This document shows positions 1 to 7,643 of a stretch of DNA of 64,000 bases, piece by piece. Both the position numbers and the translations under genes were made by a program. Below the pieces are notes generated by a model. That model searched no databases. It had not been told where the DNA came from and saw only the letters and a program-made list of their open reading frames with translations. This DNA comes from Methylotuvimicrobium sp018830325 (GTDB lineage Bacteria > Pseudomonadota > Gammaproteobacteria > Methylococcales > Methylomonadaceae). Where the stretch lies: NCBI RefSeq assembly GCF_044788715.1, contig NZ_CP173170.1:5022001-5086000 (forward strand), in the 5' to 3' direction. Position 1 is the stretch's first letter. Each line of letters opens with the position of its first letter.

Positions 1-2
1 AA

Positions 3-296
3 GCGTACCGGCGTTTCGCTACCGGCGTGTATTGTCTTTGGTATCCCGTGATTCGCCGGGAAACGGTCGATAATTTAATGGCGGAACTTGCCGAGACCGG
101 CATTAGGAAACAATTGCGGATCGAACACTGTGTGCTTCCGGACAGCGAGGAATTGGGCATGACCGGATCGGGCTTGTTGTTCATTAATCCGCCTTGGCAA
201 TTGGAAAGCCAGGCCCATGAATTACTGCCTTGGTTGAACGATAGACTTACGGATGGAACGGGGACTTGGTCTGTCGATTGGCTGGTTCCGGAATGA
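3..296 (+). CDS. rlmJ: 23S rRNA (adenine-N6)-methyltransferase RlmJ, C-terminal part
   Basis: The 5' end lies outside the window and the reading frame is open from base 3. The visible 97 residues resemble the end of RlmJ, which methylates A2030 of 23S rRNA using S-adenosylmethionine. Recognisable pieces are RFATGVYCLWYPVI, matching the family's WYPV stretch, and GSGLLFINPPWQLE, matching the late (F/V)NPPW segment of this family. The catalytic NPPY-type motif of the N-terminal half is not visible. The gene converges on the ABC ATPase gene, with 22 bp between their stop codons. Identification rests on the C-terminal third only. Confidence 0.8.
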   Translation, partial: AYRRFATGVYCLWYPVIRRETVDNLMAELAETGIRKQLRIEHCVLPDSEELGMTGSGLLFINPPWQLESQAHELLPWLNDRLTDGTGTWSVDWLVPE

Positions 297-318
297 TATG
301 ACCCGATAATGTCACGAT

Positions 319-987
319 TCACGTTTCGGCTTCAATTTTGCCGTCCACGATACGAATCTTGCGCTTAGCCCGCTCACCGATCGCTTGATCGTGCGTGATC
401 ACCACCAAAGTCACGCCTTGTTCGTTAAGGCGCTCCAATAGATCGATGATTTCGGCGCCCGATTTACTGTCGAGATTGCCGGTCGGCTCGTCGGCCAGAA
501 GAATACCGGGGTTCATGATCATCGCTCGGGCGATCGCGACGCGCTGCAACTGGCCGCCGGATAATTGATCGGGCCGATGGCCGGCTCGATCGGACAAACC
601 GACTTGCTTCAAGGCTGTTTCGATTCGCTGTTGCCGTTCCTTTCGGTCGATTCCGGCCAGCATCATCGGCATTTCGACATTTTCGGCGGCGGTCAGGCGT
701 GGGATCAAATGAAAAAATTGGAATACGAAGCCGATATTTTCGCGACGCACCTTGGCCAATTCGTCATCGCTATACTGTGTAATATCGCGGTCGTTTAAAA
801 AATAGCGACCGGAACTAGGCTGATCCAGCAGCGCAATCACATTCAATAAGGTCGACTTCCCGGAACCCGACGGCCCCATCACCGATAGGTATTCGCCGTG
901 CTCAATGGTCAAATCGATACCGTCGAGCGCATGCACCGTCTGTTCCCCGACTTGAAAGTACCGATGAATGTTTTCCAGGCGAATCAT
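319..987 (-). CDS. ABC transporter ATP-binding protein (MacB/LolD/DevA type)
   Basis: This 222-residue ATPase has all nucleotide-binding motifs: Walker A GPSGSGKST, signature LSGGQ, Walker B ILLADEPT and the switch His in VVITHD. It belongs to the MacB/LolD/DevA group that powers FtsX-like permeases. I chose the ATG at 987, where MIRLENIHRYF begins, rather than a start about 35 codons upstream, because the ATG overlaps the adaptor stop codon as ATGA, indicating coupled translation. The gene is last in the icd-adaptor-ATPase run. The expected permease is absent: the next gene downstream is rlmJ on the opposite strand. The substrate is unknown. Confidence 0.9.
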   Translation of the reverse strand: MIRLENIHRYFQVGEQTVHALDGIDLTIEHGEYLSVMGPSGSGKSTLLNVIALLDQPSSGRYFLNDRDITQYSDDELAKVRRENIGFVFQFFHLIPRLTAAENVEMPMMLAGIDRKERQQRIETALKQVGLSDRAGHRPDQLSGGQLQRVAIARAMIMNPGILLADEPTGNLDSKSGAEIIDLLERLNEQGVTLVVITHDQAIGERAKRKIRIVDGKIEAET

Positions 988-2120
988 TGCTTTTCGCGTA
1001 CTGCAACGCCTTGTTCGATGCCTTCCTGGCCTACCGAGTACACGACCCGATCGCCCTTGTCGAGCCCCGACACGACTTCGGTAAAATTCCAATTCGCCAA
1101 GCCCGGTTCGAAGCGGCGCTCTTCAAGAATGCCGTCGGCTCCTATCAGCAAAACCCGCTCGGTACCTAAAATCGCTTCGGCGGGTAGTCTCAAGGCATTG
1201 TCCTTACGCGCCAACAGCACTTCGACATCGGCGCTGTAACCGGGCATCAAACCTTCAAGATCCTTCGGGTCGGTTAATATGACTTCGATTTCGACAGTGC
1301 GCGCCTGCTTTTCCTTTTCCAAGACATAAGGCGCGATGCGCGATACCTTGCCGGAACAACGCTCGCCGCTAAAGGCATCGAGCGACACGCAAGCCTGCAT
1401 TCCGGTTCTGATCTGTGCGGCATCGACTTCATCGATAGGCGCCGAGACGAATAAACAACTCAGATCCAGCAAATCGATCGGCGGCAACGTGAGAATACCG
1501 GGCGGCGACGGTGTGACGAATTCGCCTACTTCGGCGTTGACTTCGGCGACGACACCGTCGAACGGCGCGCGTATTATCGTGCGTTCGACGGCGGCCTTGG
1601 CGACATTCAAATTCGCAATACCGACCTCGACGTTAATGCGGGCAGACCGACAATTGGCTTGTTGCGCCTTGGCCTGAGTCACGGCCTTGTCGACCATGTC
1701 GACCGAAACGAATTGTTTGCTGCGTTGCAACTTAACCAGCCGATCGGCCTCGCGGCCCGCGCCGTCGGCTAGTTCGCAAATTTGTTCAGCATTGGCCCGA
1801 TTGACTTTAATTTGTGCCGATTGAAGCTCGACTTGTGCCTTCAAATCGTCGTTCCAGATTTCGAGCAACAATTGATTTCGTTTAACGCCATCGCCTTCCG
1901 CGGCATGCAATACCGCCACCTGACCGCCGGTAGCAGGAGCCAAATAGGATCTACGGCAAGCCTTGACGGTGCCGACGCGGGTATTCGACACGGTCGCCTT
2001 GACCTCGCCTTCAGTCAAGACATAGACCTCGACTTCGACCGGTTTGGGCCGTTTCGCGTAATAATAAGCGCCGACGATGACTCCTATCACCGCAAGGCTA
2101 ATCAGTGCAGACCGACTCAT
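984..2120 (-). CDS. HlyD/MacA-family periplasmic adaptor (membrane fusion) protein
   Basis: The 378-residue protein starts with one membrane helix (about residues 5-21, ALISLAVIGVIVGAYYYA) and continues with a biotinyl-lipoyl-like half (ATGGQVAVLHAAEGDGV), a helical hairpin (about 85-165), the second lipoyl half (IRAPFDGVVAEVNAEVGEFV), and beta-barrel and membrane-proximal domains. This is the usual order in adaptors of MacAB- or DevBCA-type exporters, which link an inner-membrane ABC transporter to an outer-membrane channel. The start codon overlaps the icd stop as ATGA, and the stop overlaps the ATPase start in the same way. Family assignment is firm; the substrate is not predictable. Confidence 0.9.
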   Translation of the reverse strand: MSRSALISLAVIGVIVGAYYYAKRPKPVEVEVYVLTEGEVKATVSNTRVGTVKACRRSYLAPATGGQVAVLHAAEGDGVKRNQLLLEIWNDDLKAQVELQSAQIKVNRANAEQICELADGAGREADRLVKLQRSKQFVSVDMVDKAVTQAKAQQANCRSARINVEVGIANLNVAKAAVERTIIRAPFDGVVAEVNAEVGEFVTPSPPGILTLPPIDLLDLSCLFVSAPIDEVDAAQIRTGMQACVSLDAFSGERCSGKVSRIAPYVLEKEKQARTVEIEVILTDPKDLEGLMPGYSADVEVLLARKDNALRLPAEAILGTERVLLIGADGILEERRFEPGLANWNFTEVVSGLDKGDRVVYSVGQEGIEQGVAVREKQ

Positions 2121-3346
2121 GTTGTCAGGCGCTGTTCCAGATTCGTTCGCAACACATTTAAAAAGTCTTCGGTAGTCAAATAATGCGAGTCATTCAGGTC
2201 GTCTCCGTGAATACACAGCGCCAGGTCTTTGGTCATTTGCCCGGCTTCGACGGTTTCGACGCAAACTTTCTCAAGCGTGTCGCAAAAATCGATCAAGGCC
2301 TGATTGCCGTCCAACTTGCCTCGAAATGCAAGGCCCCGCGTCCAGGCGAAAATCGATGCTATGGGGTTGGTTGAGGTCTTTTTGCCTTGTTGGTGCATGC
2401 GGTAATGCCGCGTTACTGTGCCGTGCGCGGCTTCGGCCTCCATGATTTGACCGTCCGGCGTTACTAGGGTCGAAGTCATTAGTCCCAACGAACCGAAACC
2501 TTGCGCGACTGTATCGGATTGCACGTCGCCGTCGTAATTCTTGCAGGCCCAAACGAATGCGCCGTTCCATTTCAATGCCGATGCGACCATGTCGTCGATC
2601 AGCTTATGTTCATAAGTTATGCCTATCTCGGCGAAACTATCCTTGTATTCGGCCTGATAGACCGCTTCGAAAATATCCTTGAAGCGCCCGTCGTATTTTT
2701 TCAGAATCGTGTTCTTGGTCGACAGGTACAACGGCCAGCCGCGATCCAATGCAACATTGAAGCAACTGCGTGCAAAACCTGATATCGATTCATCGGTGTT
2801 GTACATCGCCAAGGCCACGCCGTCGCCCTCGAAATGATAGACTTCGAAATCCTGAACTTCGCCGCCGTCATCCGGCGTAAAGCTGATACGCAGCGTGCCC
2901 TTGCCTTTCGTTATAAAATCAGTCGCGCGGTATTGATCGCCGAAAGCATGACGTCCGATGCAGATAGGTTGCGTCCAATTCGGCACCAACCGGGGAACAT
3001 TTCGGCAAATGATCGGTTCTCGAAATACGGTGCCGTCGAGAATATTTCGTATCGTGCCGTTCGGCGATTTATACATTTTCTTCAGATTGAATTCTTCGAC
3101 ACGTCCTTCGTCCGGCGTAATCGTCGCGCATTTGATGCCGACGCCGTGTTTTTTGATCGCATGTGCAGCATCGATCGTAATTTGATCTTCGGTCGCATCG
3201 CGCTGTTGAATGCTCAAATCGTAATAGTCGATCGTCAGGTCCAGATAGGGCAGAATTAATTCCTGCTTGATGAAATGCCAAATGATTCGGGTCATTTCGT
3301 CGCCGTCCAGTTCGACAACCGGCGATTTAACGGGGATTTTGGTCAT
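2117..3346 (-). CDS. icd: NADP-dependent isocitrate dehydrogenase (homodimeric, eukaryote-like subfamily)
   Basis: The 409-residue enzyme catalyses oxidative decarboxylation of isocitrate to 2-oxoglutarate. The sequence is of the type resembling mitochondrial/cytosolic NADP-IDH rather than the E. coli Icd type: VVELDGDEMTRIIW near the N-terminus, KSPNGTIRN and GTVFREPI for substrate binding, GRHAFGDQY, and the late EAAHGTVTRHYR segment. The length fits that subfamily (about 400-415). It is followed with a 4-bp ATGA overlap by the adaptor gene, an odd partner for a TCA-cycle enzyme. In RuMP methanotrophs the enzyme mainly supplies 2-oxoglutarate and NADPH, which is known biology and not visible here. 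Confidence 0.95.
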   Translation of the reverse strand: MTKIPVKSPVVELDGDEMTRIIWHFIKQELILPYLDLTIDYYDLSIQQRDATEDQITIDAAHAIKKHGVGIKCATITPDEGRVEEFNLKKMYKSPNGTIRNILDGTVFREPIICRNVPRLVPNWTQPICIGRHAFGDQYRATDFITKGKGTLRISFTPDDGGEVQDFEVYHFEGDGVALAMYNTDESISGFARSCFNVALDRGWPLYLSTKNTILKKYDGRFKDIFEAVYQAEYKDSFAEIGITYEHKLIDDMVASALKWNGAFVWACKNYDGDVQSDTVAQGFGSLGLMTSTLVTPDGQIMEAEAAHGTVTRHYRMHQQGKKTSTNPIASIFAWTRGLAFRGKLDGNQALIDFCDTLEKVCVETVEAGQMTKDLALCIHGDDLNDSHYLTTEDFLNVLRTNLEQRLTT

Positions 3347-3414
3347 GCCGCGCTCCTTTAGATTTTGGGATAGATAAAGTATAGCTTTAAATACGAATAT
3401 CTCGATTGCTCTCC

Positions 3415-3939
3415 CTATTCTTCAGGCTTTTCTTGTTCTTCTGCAGGGGTTTCGCCTTCTTCATCCGCAGGTTCCGTTTCTTCGACTTCTTCCGGCGCTT
3501 CCTGAGCGTCTGCTTGCTCGAGGATTTTGATGATGCGCTCATTACCGACTTTTTTCGCTCGGCCCAATACCGTTATATTTTGATTGTCTTTGGCATTGAC
3601 ATCGGCGCCTGCCGTTATCAACAAGTTAACGATATTTTCATGACTGAAAATCAATGCATCCATCAACGCTGTCGTTCCGGTATTATCGGCCATATTCACA
3701 TCGGCACCGTAAGCCAAAAGAGTTTGCACAATCCGCGCATTACCGCCGAAACTCGCCCCCATCAATGCCGTGCGCCCGCCGGGAGCTGCGCTATTAACAT
3801 CGAGACCTTGAGCCAGAAGCGCTTCGACTCGGGCTTGATTACCGCCGACCGCGGCGGAAAACAAATCAGTAGCGCTTGCCGCATAGGCATTCAAAGGCAA
3901 CAAAAGCAATAGAATTGGAAACGCTCTGTTGATTCTCAT
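3415..3939 (-). CDS. Exported ankyrin-repeat protein with acidic tail
   Basis: The 174-residue protein has a clear signal peptide (AFPILLLLLPLNAYA, cleavage near residue 20). About four ankyrin repeats follow, recognisable by GRTALMGASFGGNARIVQTL, LAYGADVNMADNTGTTALM and LITAGADVNAKDNQ. The last 30 residues are almost entirely Glu, Pro and Asp. It is probably periplasmic and binds another protein; the partner is unknown. It lies 68 bp upstream of icd on the same strand and is divergent from apaG across about 80 bp that must hold both promoters. Small periplasmic ankyrin proteins are sometimes linked to peroxide defence, but nothing here proves that role. Confidence 0.85.
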   Translation of the reverse strand: MRINRAFPILLLLLPLNAYAASATDLFSAAVGGNQARVEALLAQGLDVNSAAPGGRTALMGASFGGNARIVQTLLAYGADVNMADNTGTTALMDALIFSHENIVNLLITAGADVNAKDNQNITVLGRAKKVGNERIIKILEQADAQEAPEEVEETEPADEEGETPAEEQEKPEE

Positions 3940-4019
3940 TTTGAATAGTTGCTTGCGTTTAAAACCGAGTTAAGTTGAAATACTAATCAATTTAGCATTC
4001 ATAATTTATACCATCGTCG

Positions 4020-4397
4020 ATGAGCACAAAAAATAAAATCATTATCGAGGCTATCCCTCATTTCATCGAAACGCAATCATACCCGGAAGAAGGACGTTAC
4101 GTCTTCGCCTATACGATTACGATCACCAATGCCGGCATGATTCCGGCGAAATTATTGACTCGGCATTGGTTGATTACCGATGCCAACGGCAAAGTACAAG
4201 AAGTTACGGGCGAAGGCGTCATCGGCGAACAACCCTATCTCAAACCCGGCGAATCATTTCGTTATACCAGCGGCGCAATGATCGAAACGCCGGTAGGCGT
4301 GATGCAAGGCAAATATTCGATGTGCTCCGATGACGGCGAGGATTTTGAAGCTTATATCCCTAAGTTCACGCTGTCGATTCCTAGAACCTTACATTAA
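4020..4397 (+). CDS. apaG: ApaG protein
   Basis: The 125-residue protein matches ApaG, a small immunoglobulin-like fold protein. Diagnostic stretches are YVFAYTITITNAG, LLTRHWLITDANG, VQEVTGEGVIGEQP, LKPGESFRYTSG and a C-terminal PKFTLSIP. The length is normal (about 125). The molecular role is unsettled in the literature; it was named from the apaGH operon and linked to Co/Mg resistance. It is separated by only two bases from apaH and is very likely cotranscribed with it. Confidence 0.95.
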   Translation: MSTKNKIIIEAIPHFIETQSYPEEGRYVFAYTITITNAGMIPAKLLTRHWLITDANGKVQEVTGEGVIGEQPYLKPGESFRYTSGAMIETPVGVMQGKYSMCSDDGEDFEAYIPKFTLSIPRTLH

Positions 4398-4399
4398 CC

Positions 4400-5233
4400 A
4401 TGTCCATTTATGCGATTGGTGATATTCAAGGTTGCTACGACGATTTGCTCAGGCTATTGGATGCGCTTCGATTCAATGAAAACACCGATCAAATCTGGTT
4501 TGCGGGCGACTTGGTCAACCGCGGGCCTAAATCGCTGGAAACCCTACGTTTCGTAAGATCGCTTGGTTCCTCGGCCGTGACCGTACTGGGCAATCATGAT
4601 TTACACTTGCTCGCCACGGCTTGTTCGATTAGATCCGAGCGCAAAAAAGACTCGCTGAGCGAAATCCTCGAGGCGTCGGACCGAGACGAACTGCTCGATT
4701 GGCTCAGACATCGGCCGCTGTTTCATTACAATGACGACTTTTGTCTCGTGCATGCCGGCCTGCCCCCGCAATGGGACTTCGACACGACCCGCGAAATGGC
4801 CGCTCTGGCGGAAAATGCGCTGCAAGATTCCAATTATGCCGATTTTCTCAAAGACATGTACGGCAACAAGCCGAACGTATGGTCGCCTCAATTGAAAGGC
4901 GTCGAGCGATTGCGTTTTATTATCAATTGTTTTACGCGCATGCGCTATTGCGATGATAACGGTAAGCTCGATTTTATTCATAACGGACCGCCAGGAACTC
5001 AGCCCAAGAGTTTAAAACCCTGGTTTGAAATACCCAACCGTAAAAACGCCGATTTGCGCATCGTATTCGGACATTGGTCCTCGCTCGGTTACTATCGGGG
5101 CAACAATTGTTATTGCATCGATACTGGCTGTCTCTGGGGTGGTGCTTTAACCGCGTTACATCTAGGAGAGAATGTGTTCCGGGTCAGTATCGATTGCGAA
5201 GGCGTTATGAAACCTAGGCAGAAAAAGAGCTGA
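4400..5233 (+). CDS. apaH: Symmetrical bis(5'-nucleosyl)-tetraphosphatase ApaH
   Basis: The 277-residue enzyme hydrolyses Ap4A to two ADP. It is a calcineurin-type metallophosphoesterase with the ordered metal-binding motifs GDIQGC, GDLVNRGP and GNHD at the N-terminal side and further metal-binding histidines in LVHAG and FGHWS. Length and order match E. coli ApaH (280 residues). It follows apaG directly. ApaH also removes nucleoside-tetraphosphate caps from RNA in E. coli, which is family knowledge. A region rich in repeats and free of genes follows. Confidence 0.96.
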   Translation: MSIYAIGDIQGCYDDLLRLLDALRFNENTDQIWFAGDLVNRGPKSLETLRFVRSLGSSAVTVLGNHDLHLLATACSIRSERKKDSLSEILEASDRDELLDWLRHRPLFHYNDDFCLVHAGLPPQWDFDTTREMAALAENALQDSNYADFLKDMYGNKPNVWSPQLKGVERLRFIINCFTRMRYCDDNGKLDFIHNGPPGTQPKSLKPWFEIPNRKNADLRIVFGHWSSLGYYRGNNCYCIDTGCLWGGALTALHLGENVFRVSIDCEGVMKPRQKKS

Positions 5234-5582
5234 TTTATTGGTATTTCAATATTTGGATATTCGAAATCAGGTGTTGACAAGCAAAGTACCATCGCTGGTA
5301 TTACATCCTTATTCGCGTGTCTTTTGACGCCATAGAGTGGAATATCGGGATAGATCTTGATCCTGAGTTTGTTTACAGCAAGCGCCAGCTTTCAACCGCA
5401 CAACAAGGCGCTACAGACTGCGCTTGGCCGTGACTGTGAATTCGCCACTCTTGATAGCTGACGTTGTGTTTTTTACCAGGCCAAAGGCGCTAATTGGATA
5501 ACCTTTCCAGATCAGTTTGACCGTTCAGCTATCGATAAGATAAGGAAGAAAGTTTAGCTCCGGTGATTTTAGGATTTCGTGA
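5234..5582. other. Intergenic region without recognised gene
   Basis: About 350 bp between apaH and the mosaic repeat. No start codon leads to a credible reading frame on either strand and no RNA gene was recognised. Neighbouring sequence is repeat-derived, so this may be decayed mobile DNA, but I could not match it to any element elsewhere in the window. Confidence 0.5.
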
Positions 5583-5904
5583 TATACCCATCGGAGATCA
5601 AAATTCGGCACCGGGGTGCCCGTCAAAGGACGCCGTGAAACCATCCGTGTAGGCTTGACGGCGGCGACTGATTGCCATGGATGGCATGAATGCAGATTTT
5701 GCATTACGCCATGGATGGCGTGTATTAGGGCAATGCAGGGCAGAAAAATGCTCCTGCATTTTCTGCATTCATTACATCCATGTAACTCAGCAATTGCCGA
5801 GGAGCAAAAATCTGCAAACGCCAAGGATGGCGTGAATGCAGATTTTGCAGGAGCAAAAATCTGCCCTGCCGCCGACACCTGCCAATCGAGCAACCGAACC
5901 CTCC
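5583..5904. repeat. Mosaic MITE-like repeat (type-1 left end, type-2 right end)
   Basis: The left end begins TATACC and matches, over about 70 bp, the left end of the 229-bp elements at 20160 and 56649 (shared GTCAAAGGACGCCGTGAA). The right end, CGAGCAACCGAACCCTCC, matches the terminal repeat of the second type (26546-26719 and 56029-56299). The interior has repeated palindromic pieces around GCCATGGATGGC and several copies of GCAGATTTTGC. The usual CCCAGCACCTAAAT hairpin core is missing. It looks like a recombined or nested element; no coding potential is evident. Confidence 0.75.
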
Positions 5905-5983
5905 ATAAAATAGGGAAGTTATTTTCGACCAAATCCTTAGCACTTACATTTCCGTTTTAAATTTACAAATTAGCAGATATTTT

Positions 5984-6424
5984 ATGACCAAGCTTCCCGA
6001 CGTCTCCATGCTATCCCTGCATGAAAAAATCCAACTTTTCGATTTGCTGAAAAATGAACTTCAAGAATATCTAAATGAAAGCGAAACAGCGCTGAGCTTT
6101 TATAATTTGAAAGTCACTTATGAAAATGTTCTTTGCCTAGCATTGGACAAGCATGAAGCGCTTGAAATTCTCGAGGAAAACATACAAAGCCTGTGCAAAG
6201 ATTTCCAGGTTAATGAAGTAACTCTGATCGATTTAGTTAATTCCAGGTACAACGTGATAGCCGACGATAAAAGAGTCGCCGAGGAAATTAAGGACGATTT
6301 AAAAGCCTTGTGGGAATTAGATGCGGACGACCTGCGGGACAAGGAAAAGTTACTTACCTACTTTGACTTGATAAAGTCCGACCATGTAAAAAAACTGTTG
6401 CAACAGCATATAGACCAGTTTTGA
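5984..6424 (+). CDS. Hypothetical helical acidic protein
   Basis: A 146-residue reading frame starts at an ATG 43 bases after the end of coding-like repeat DNA. I do not recognise the family. The sequence is rich in Leu, Glu, Asp and Lys, with no Trp-rich or Cys motif, no signal peptide and no membrane segment, so a small soluble all-helical protein is the best description. The stretch LSLHEKIQLFDLLKNELQEYL looks amphipathic. It stands alone between a mosaic repeat and the convergent AlbA_2 gene. Base composition is lower in GC than apaH, which would fit acquired DNA, but this is only a visual impression. Confidence 0.6.
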   Translation: MTKLPDVSMLSLHEKIQLFDLLKNELQEYLNESETALSFYNLKVTYENVLCLALDKHEALEILEENIQSLCKDFQVNEVTLIDLVNSRYNVIADDKRVAEEIKDDLKALWELDADDLRDKEKLLTYFDLIKSDHVKKLLQQHIDQF

Positions 6425-6642
6425 AGTCGGCGAAAAAATTTCGTACAGCTAACCAATCCGAATACCCTATTTTTTAGGCGTGGATTCAACTAATAAGTGC
6501 AATTCATTTTGATTATAAAGGGATTAAGAGTCGAACACACCAAAGCCCGCACCTTCTGAAAAATCGTGAAAGCCCTTTTCCGCATAAGTCTTCGAGAGTA
6601 ACGGTTATTGGAAAACGGGATTTTGGGAACCCGGTATAACGG

Positions 6643-7464
6643 CTATTTATGCCAGCGGGCCTTCATGTAGTCCATTGCTTCCTGCACATTGAGCTCTCGG
6701 GTACCGCCGCCGGTTCTTAAATAAAGCTTCGGGTTGTTTCCTTGTTGAATGAAAACCGGGCGTGTAGACGGCAGCACGATCAGGCGGCAAATATCCAAAC
6801 CGTCGAGATCATGAAAAACGACCCGGACGAATTGACAGATATCGGCGCCCATATTTGTCGCGATCATGGTCATGATCAGTTGTTCATATCCGTCGCGTCC
6901 GGGTTTTTTCAACGTTTGATAATCCTTGTCTAAACCCAGAATTTCACCCTCGTCGGATAAACCGATCAATAATGTGCCGCCTTGTCCGTTCATAAAGCCG
7001 GCCAAGGTCTTGATCACGACGCCTTCGAGCGCGCGATTAACTCGATTTTCAACGATATCCCAGCGCAGTGACGACTTAAATTCCAAATACGGATTTTCTC
7101 CCTGCTTGATCAGCGCCTCTAAATCTTTGTCCAGCTCATGCGTTAGCTGTTGAATTTGCAGCCAGCGCCGATGCATGACATTGTAAAGCAACGCGGTAAT
7201 GCAGCCTAAACTAGCGCCGACGAATGCATAAAACGTTGTTTTCATCGGTGTCTTGCCTCCCAGCGAATCCATCATTTCACCGGTCACATATCGAATCACG
7301 CTCGCTGCATCGGGTCGGTAGCGTTCGTGTTCGAAGTAATAAACGAATTCGTTGATCGGGTATAAAAAGAAAAAGCCGATCAAGGCACCGAGCAAGGCGG
7401 CCGTAAAATATAAAACAACCCAATGCCGGGTACGAAATAAAACTAAACTGGTCAAAAACTGCAT
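6643..7464 (-). CDS. Membrane-anchored AlbA_2/Schlafen-like domain protein
   Basis: The 273-residue protein has two predicted membrane helices (about residues 13-40 and 75-93) separated by a loop of about 35 residues. A C-terminal domain of the AlbA_2 (Schlafen/AAA_4-like) group runs from about 120 to 270. Typical elements are NPYLEFKSSLRWD, the glycine-rich AGFMNGQGGTLLIGLSDEG, DYQTLKKPGRDGYEQ and the late KLYLRTGGGTRELN. The domain is often called a putative DNA- or nucleic-acid-binding fold in transcriptional regulators, but here it is tethered to the inner membrane, facing the cytoplasm by the positive-inside pattern. The function is unknown. It is a single gene, convergent with the orphan at 5984. 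Confidence 0.8.
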   Translation of the reverse strand: MQFLTSLVLFRTRHWVVLYFTAALLGALIGFFFLYPINEFVYYFEHERYRPDAASVIRYVTGEMMDSLGGKTPMKTTFYAFVGASLGCITALLYNVMHRRWLQIQQLTHELDKDLEALIKQGENPYLEFKSSLRWDIVENRVNRALEGVVIKTLAGFMNGQGGTLLIGLSDEGEILGLDKDYQTLKKPGRDGYEQLIMTMIATNMGADICQFVRVVFHDLDGLDICRLIVLPSTRPVFIQQGNNPKLYLRTGGGTRELNVQEAMDYMKARWHK

Positions 7465-7600
7465 AGTGGAATTAAATTAGCCTGATATGAATTCGTTAAA
7501 CTCATCGAGTTAATACTCCATCTCGACTGCCAGTTCCCGACGCAGTCTAGTCTACCGCTTACATCCATATAAGCGTCTTCGAGAAGGGAAAAATGAATAC

Positions 7601-7637
7601 CAAAAAATCATGCCGAATCTTAGTTAAACCCGGCATG
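7601..7637 (-). terminator. Rho-independent terminator of the multicopper oxidase gene
   Basis: Read on the minus strand, a stem CATGCCG/CGGCATG is followed by ATTTTTTGG just after the stop codon at 7644. Stem, loop and T-tract are all in the right order for the minus strand. Confidence 0.65.
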
Positions 7638-7643
7638 ACTCGT

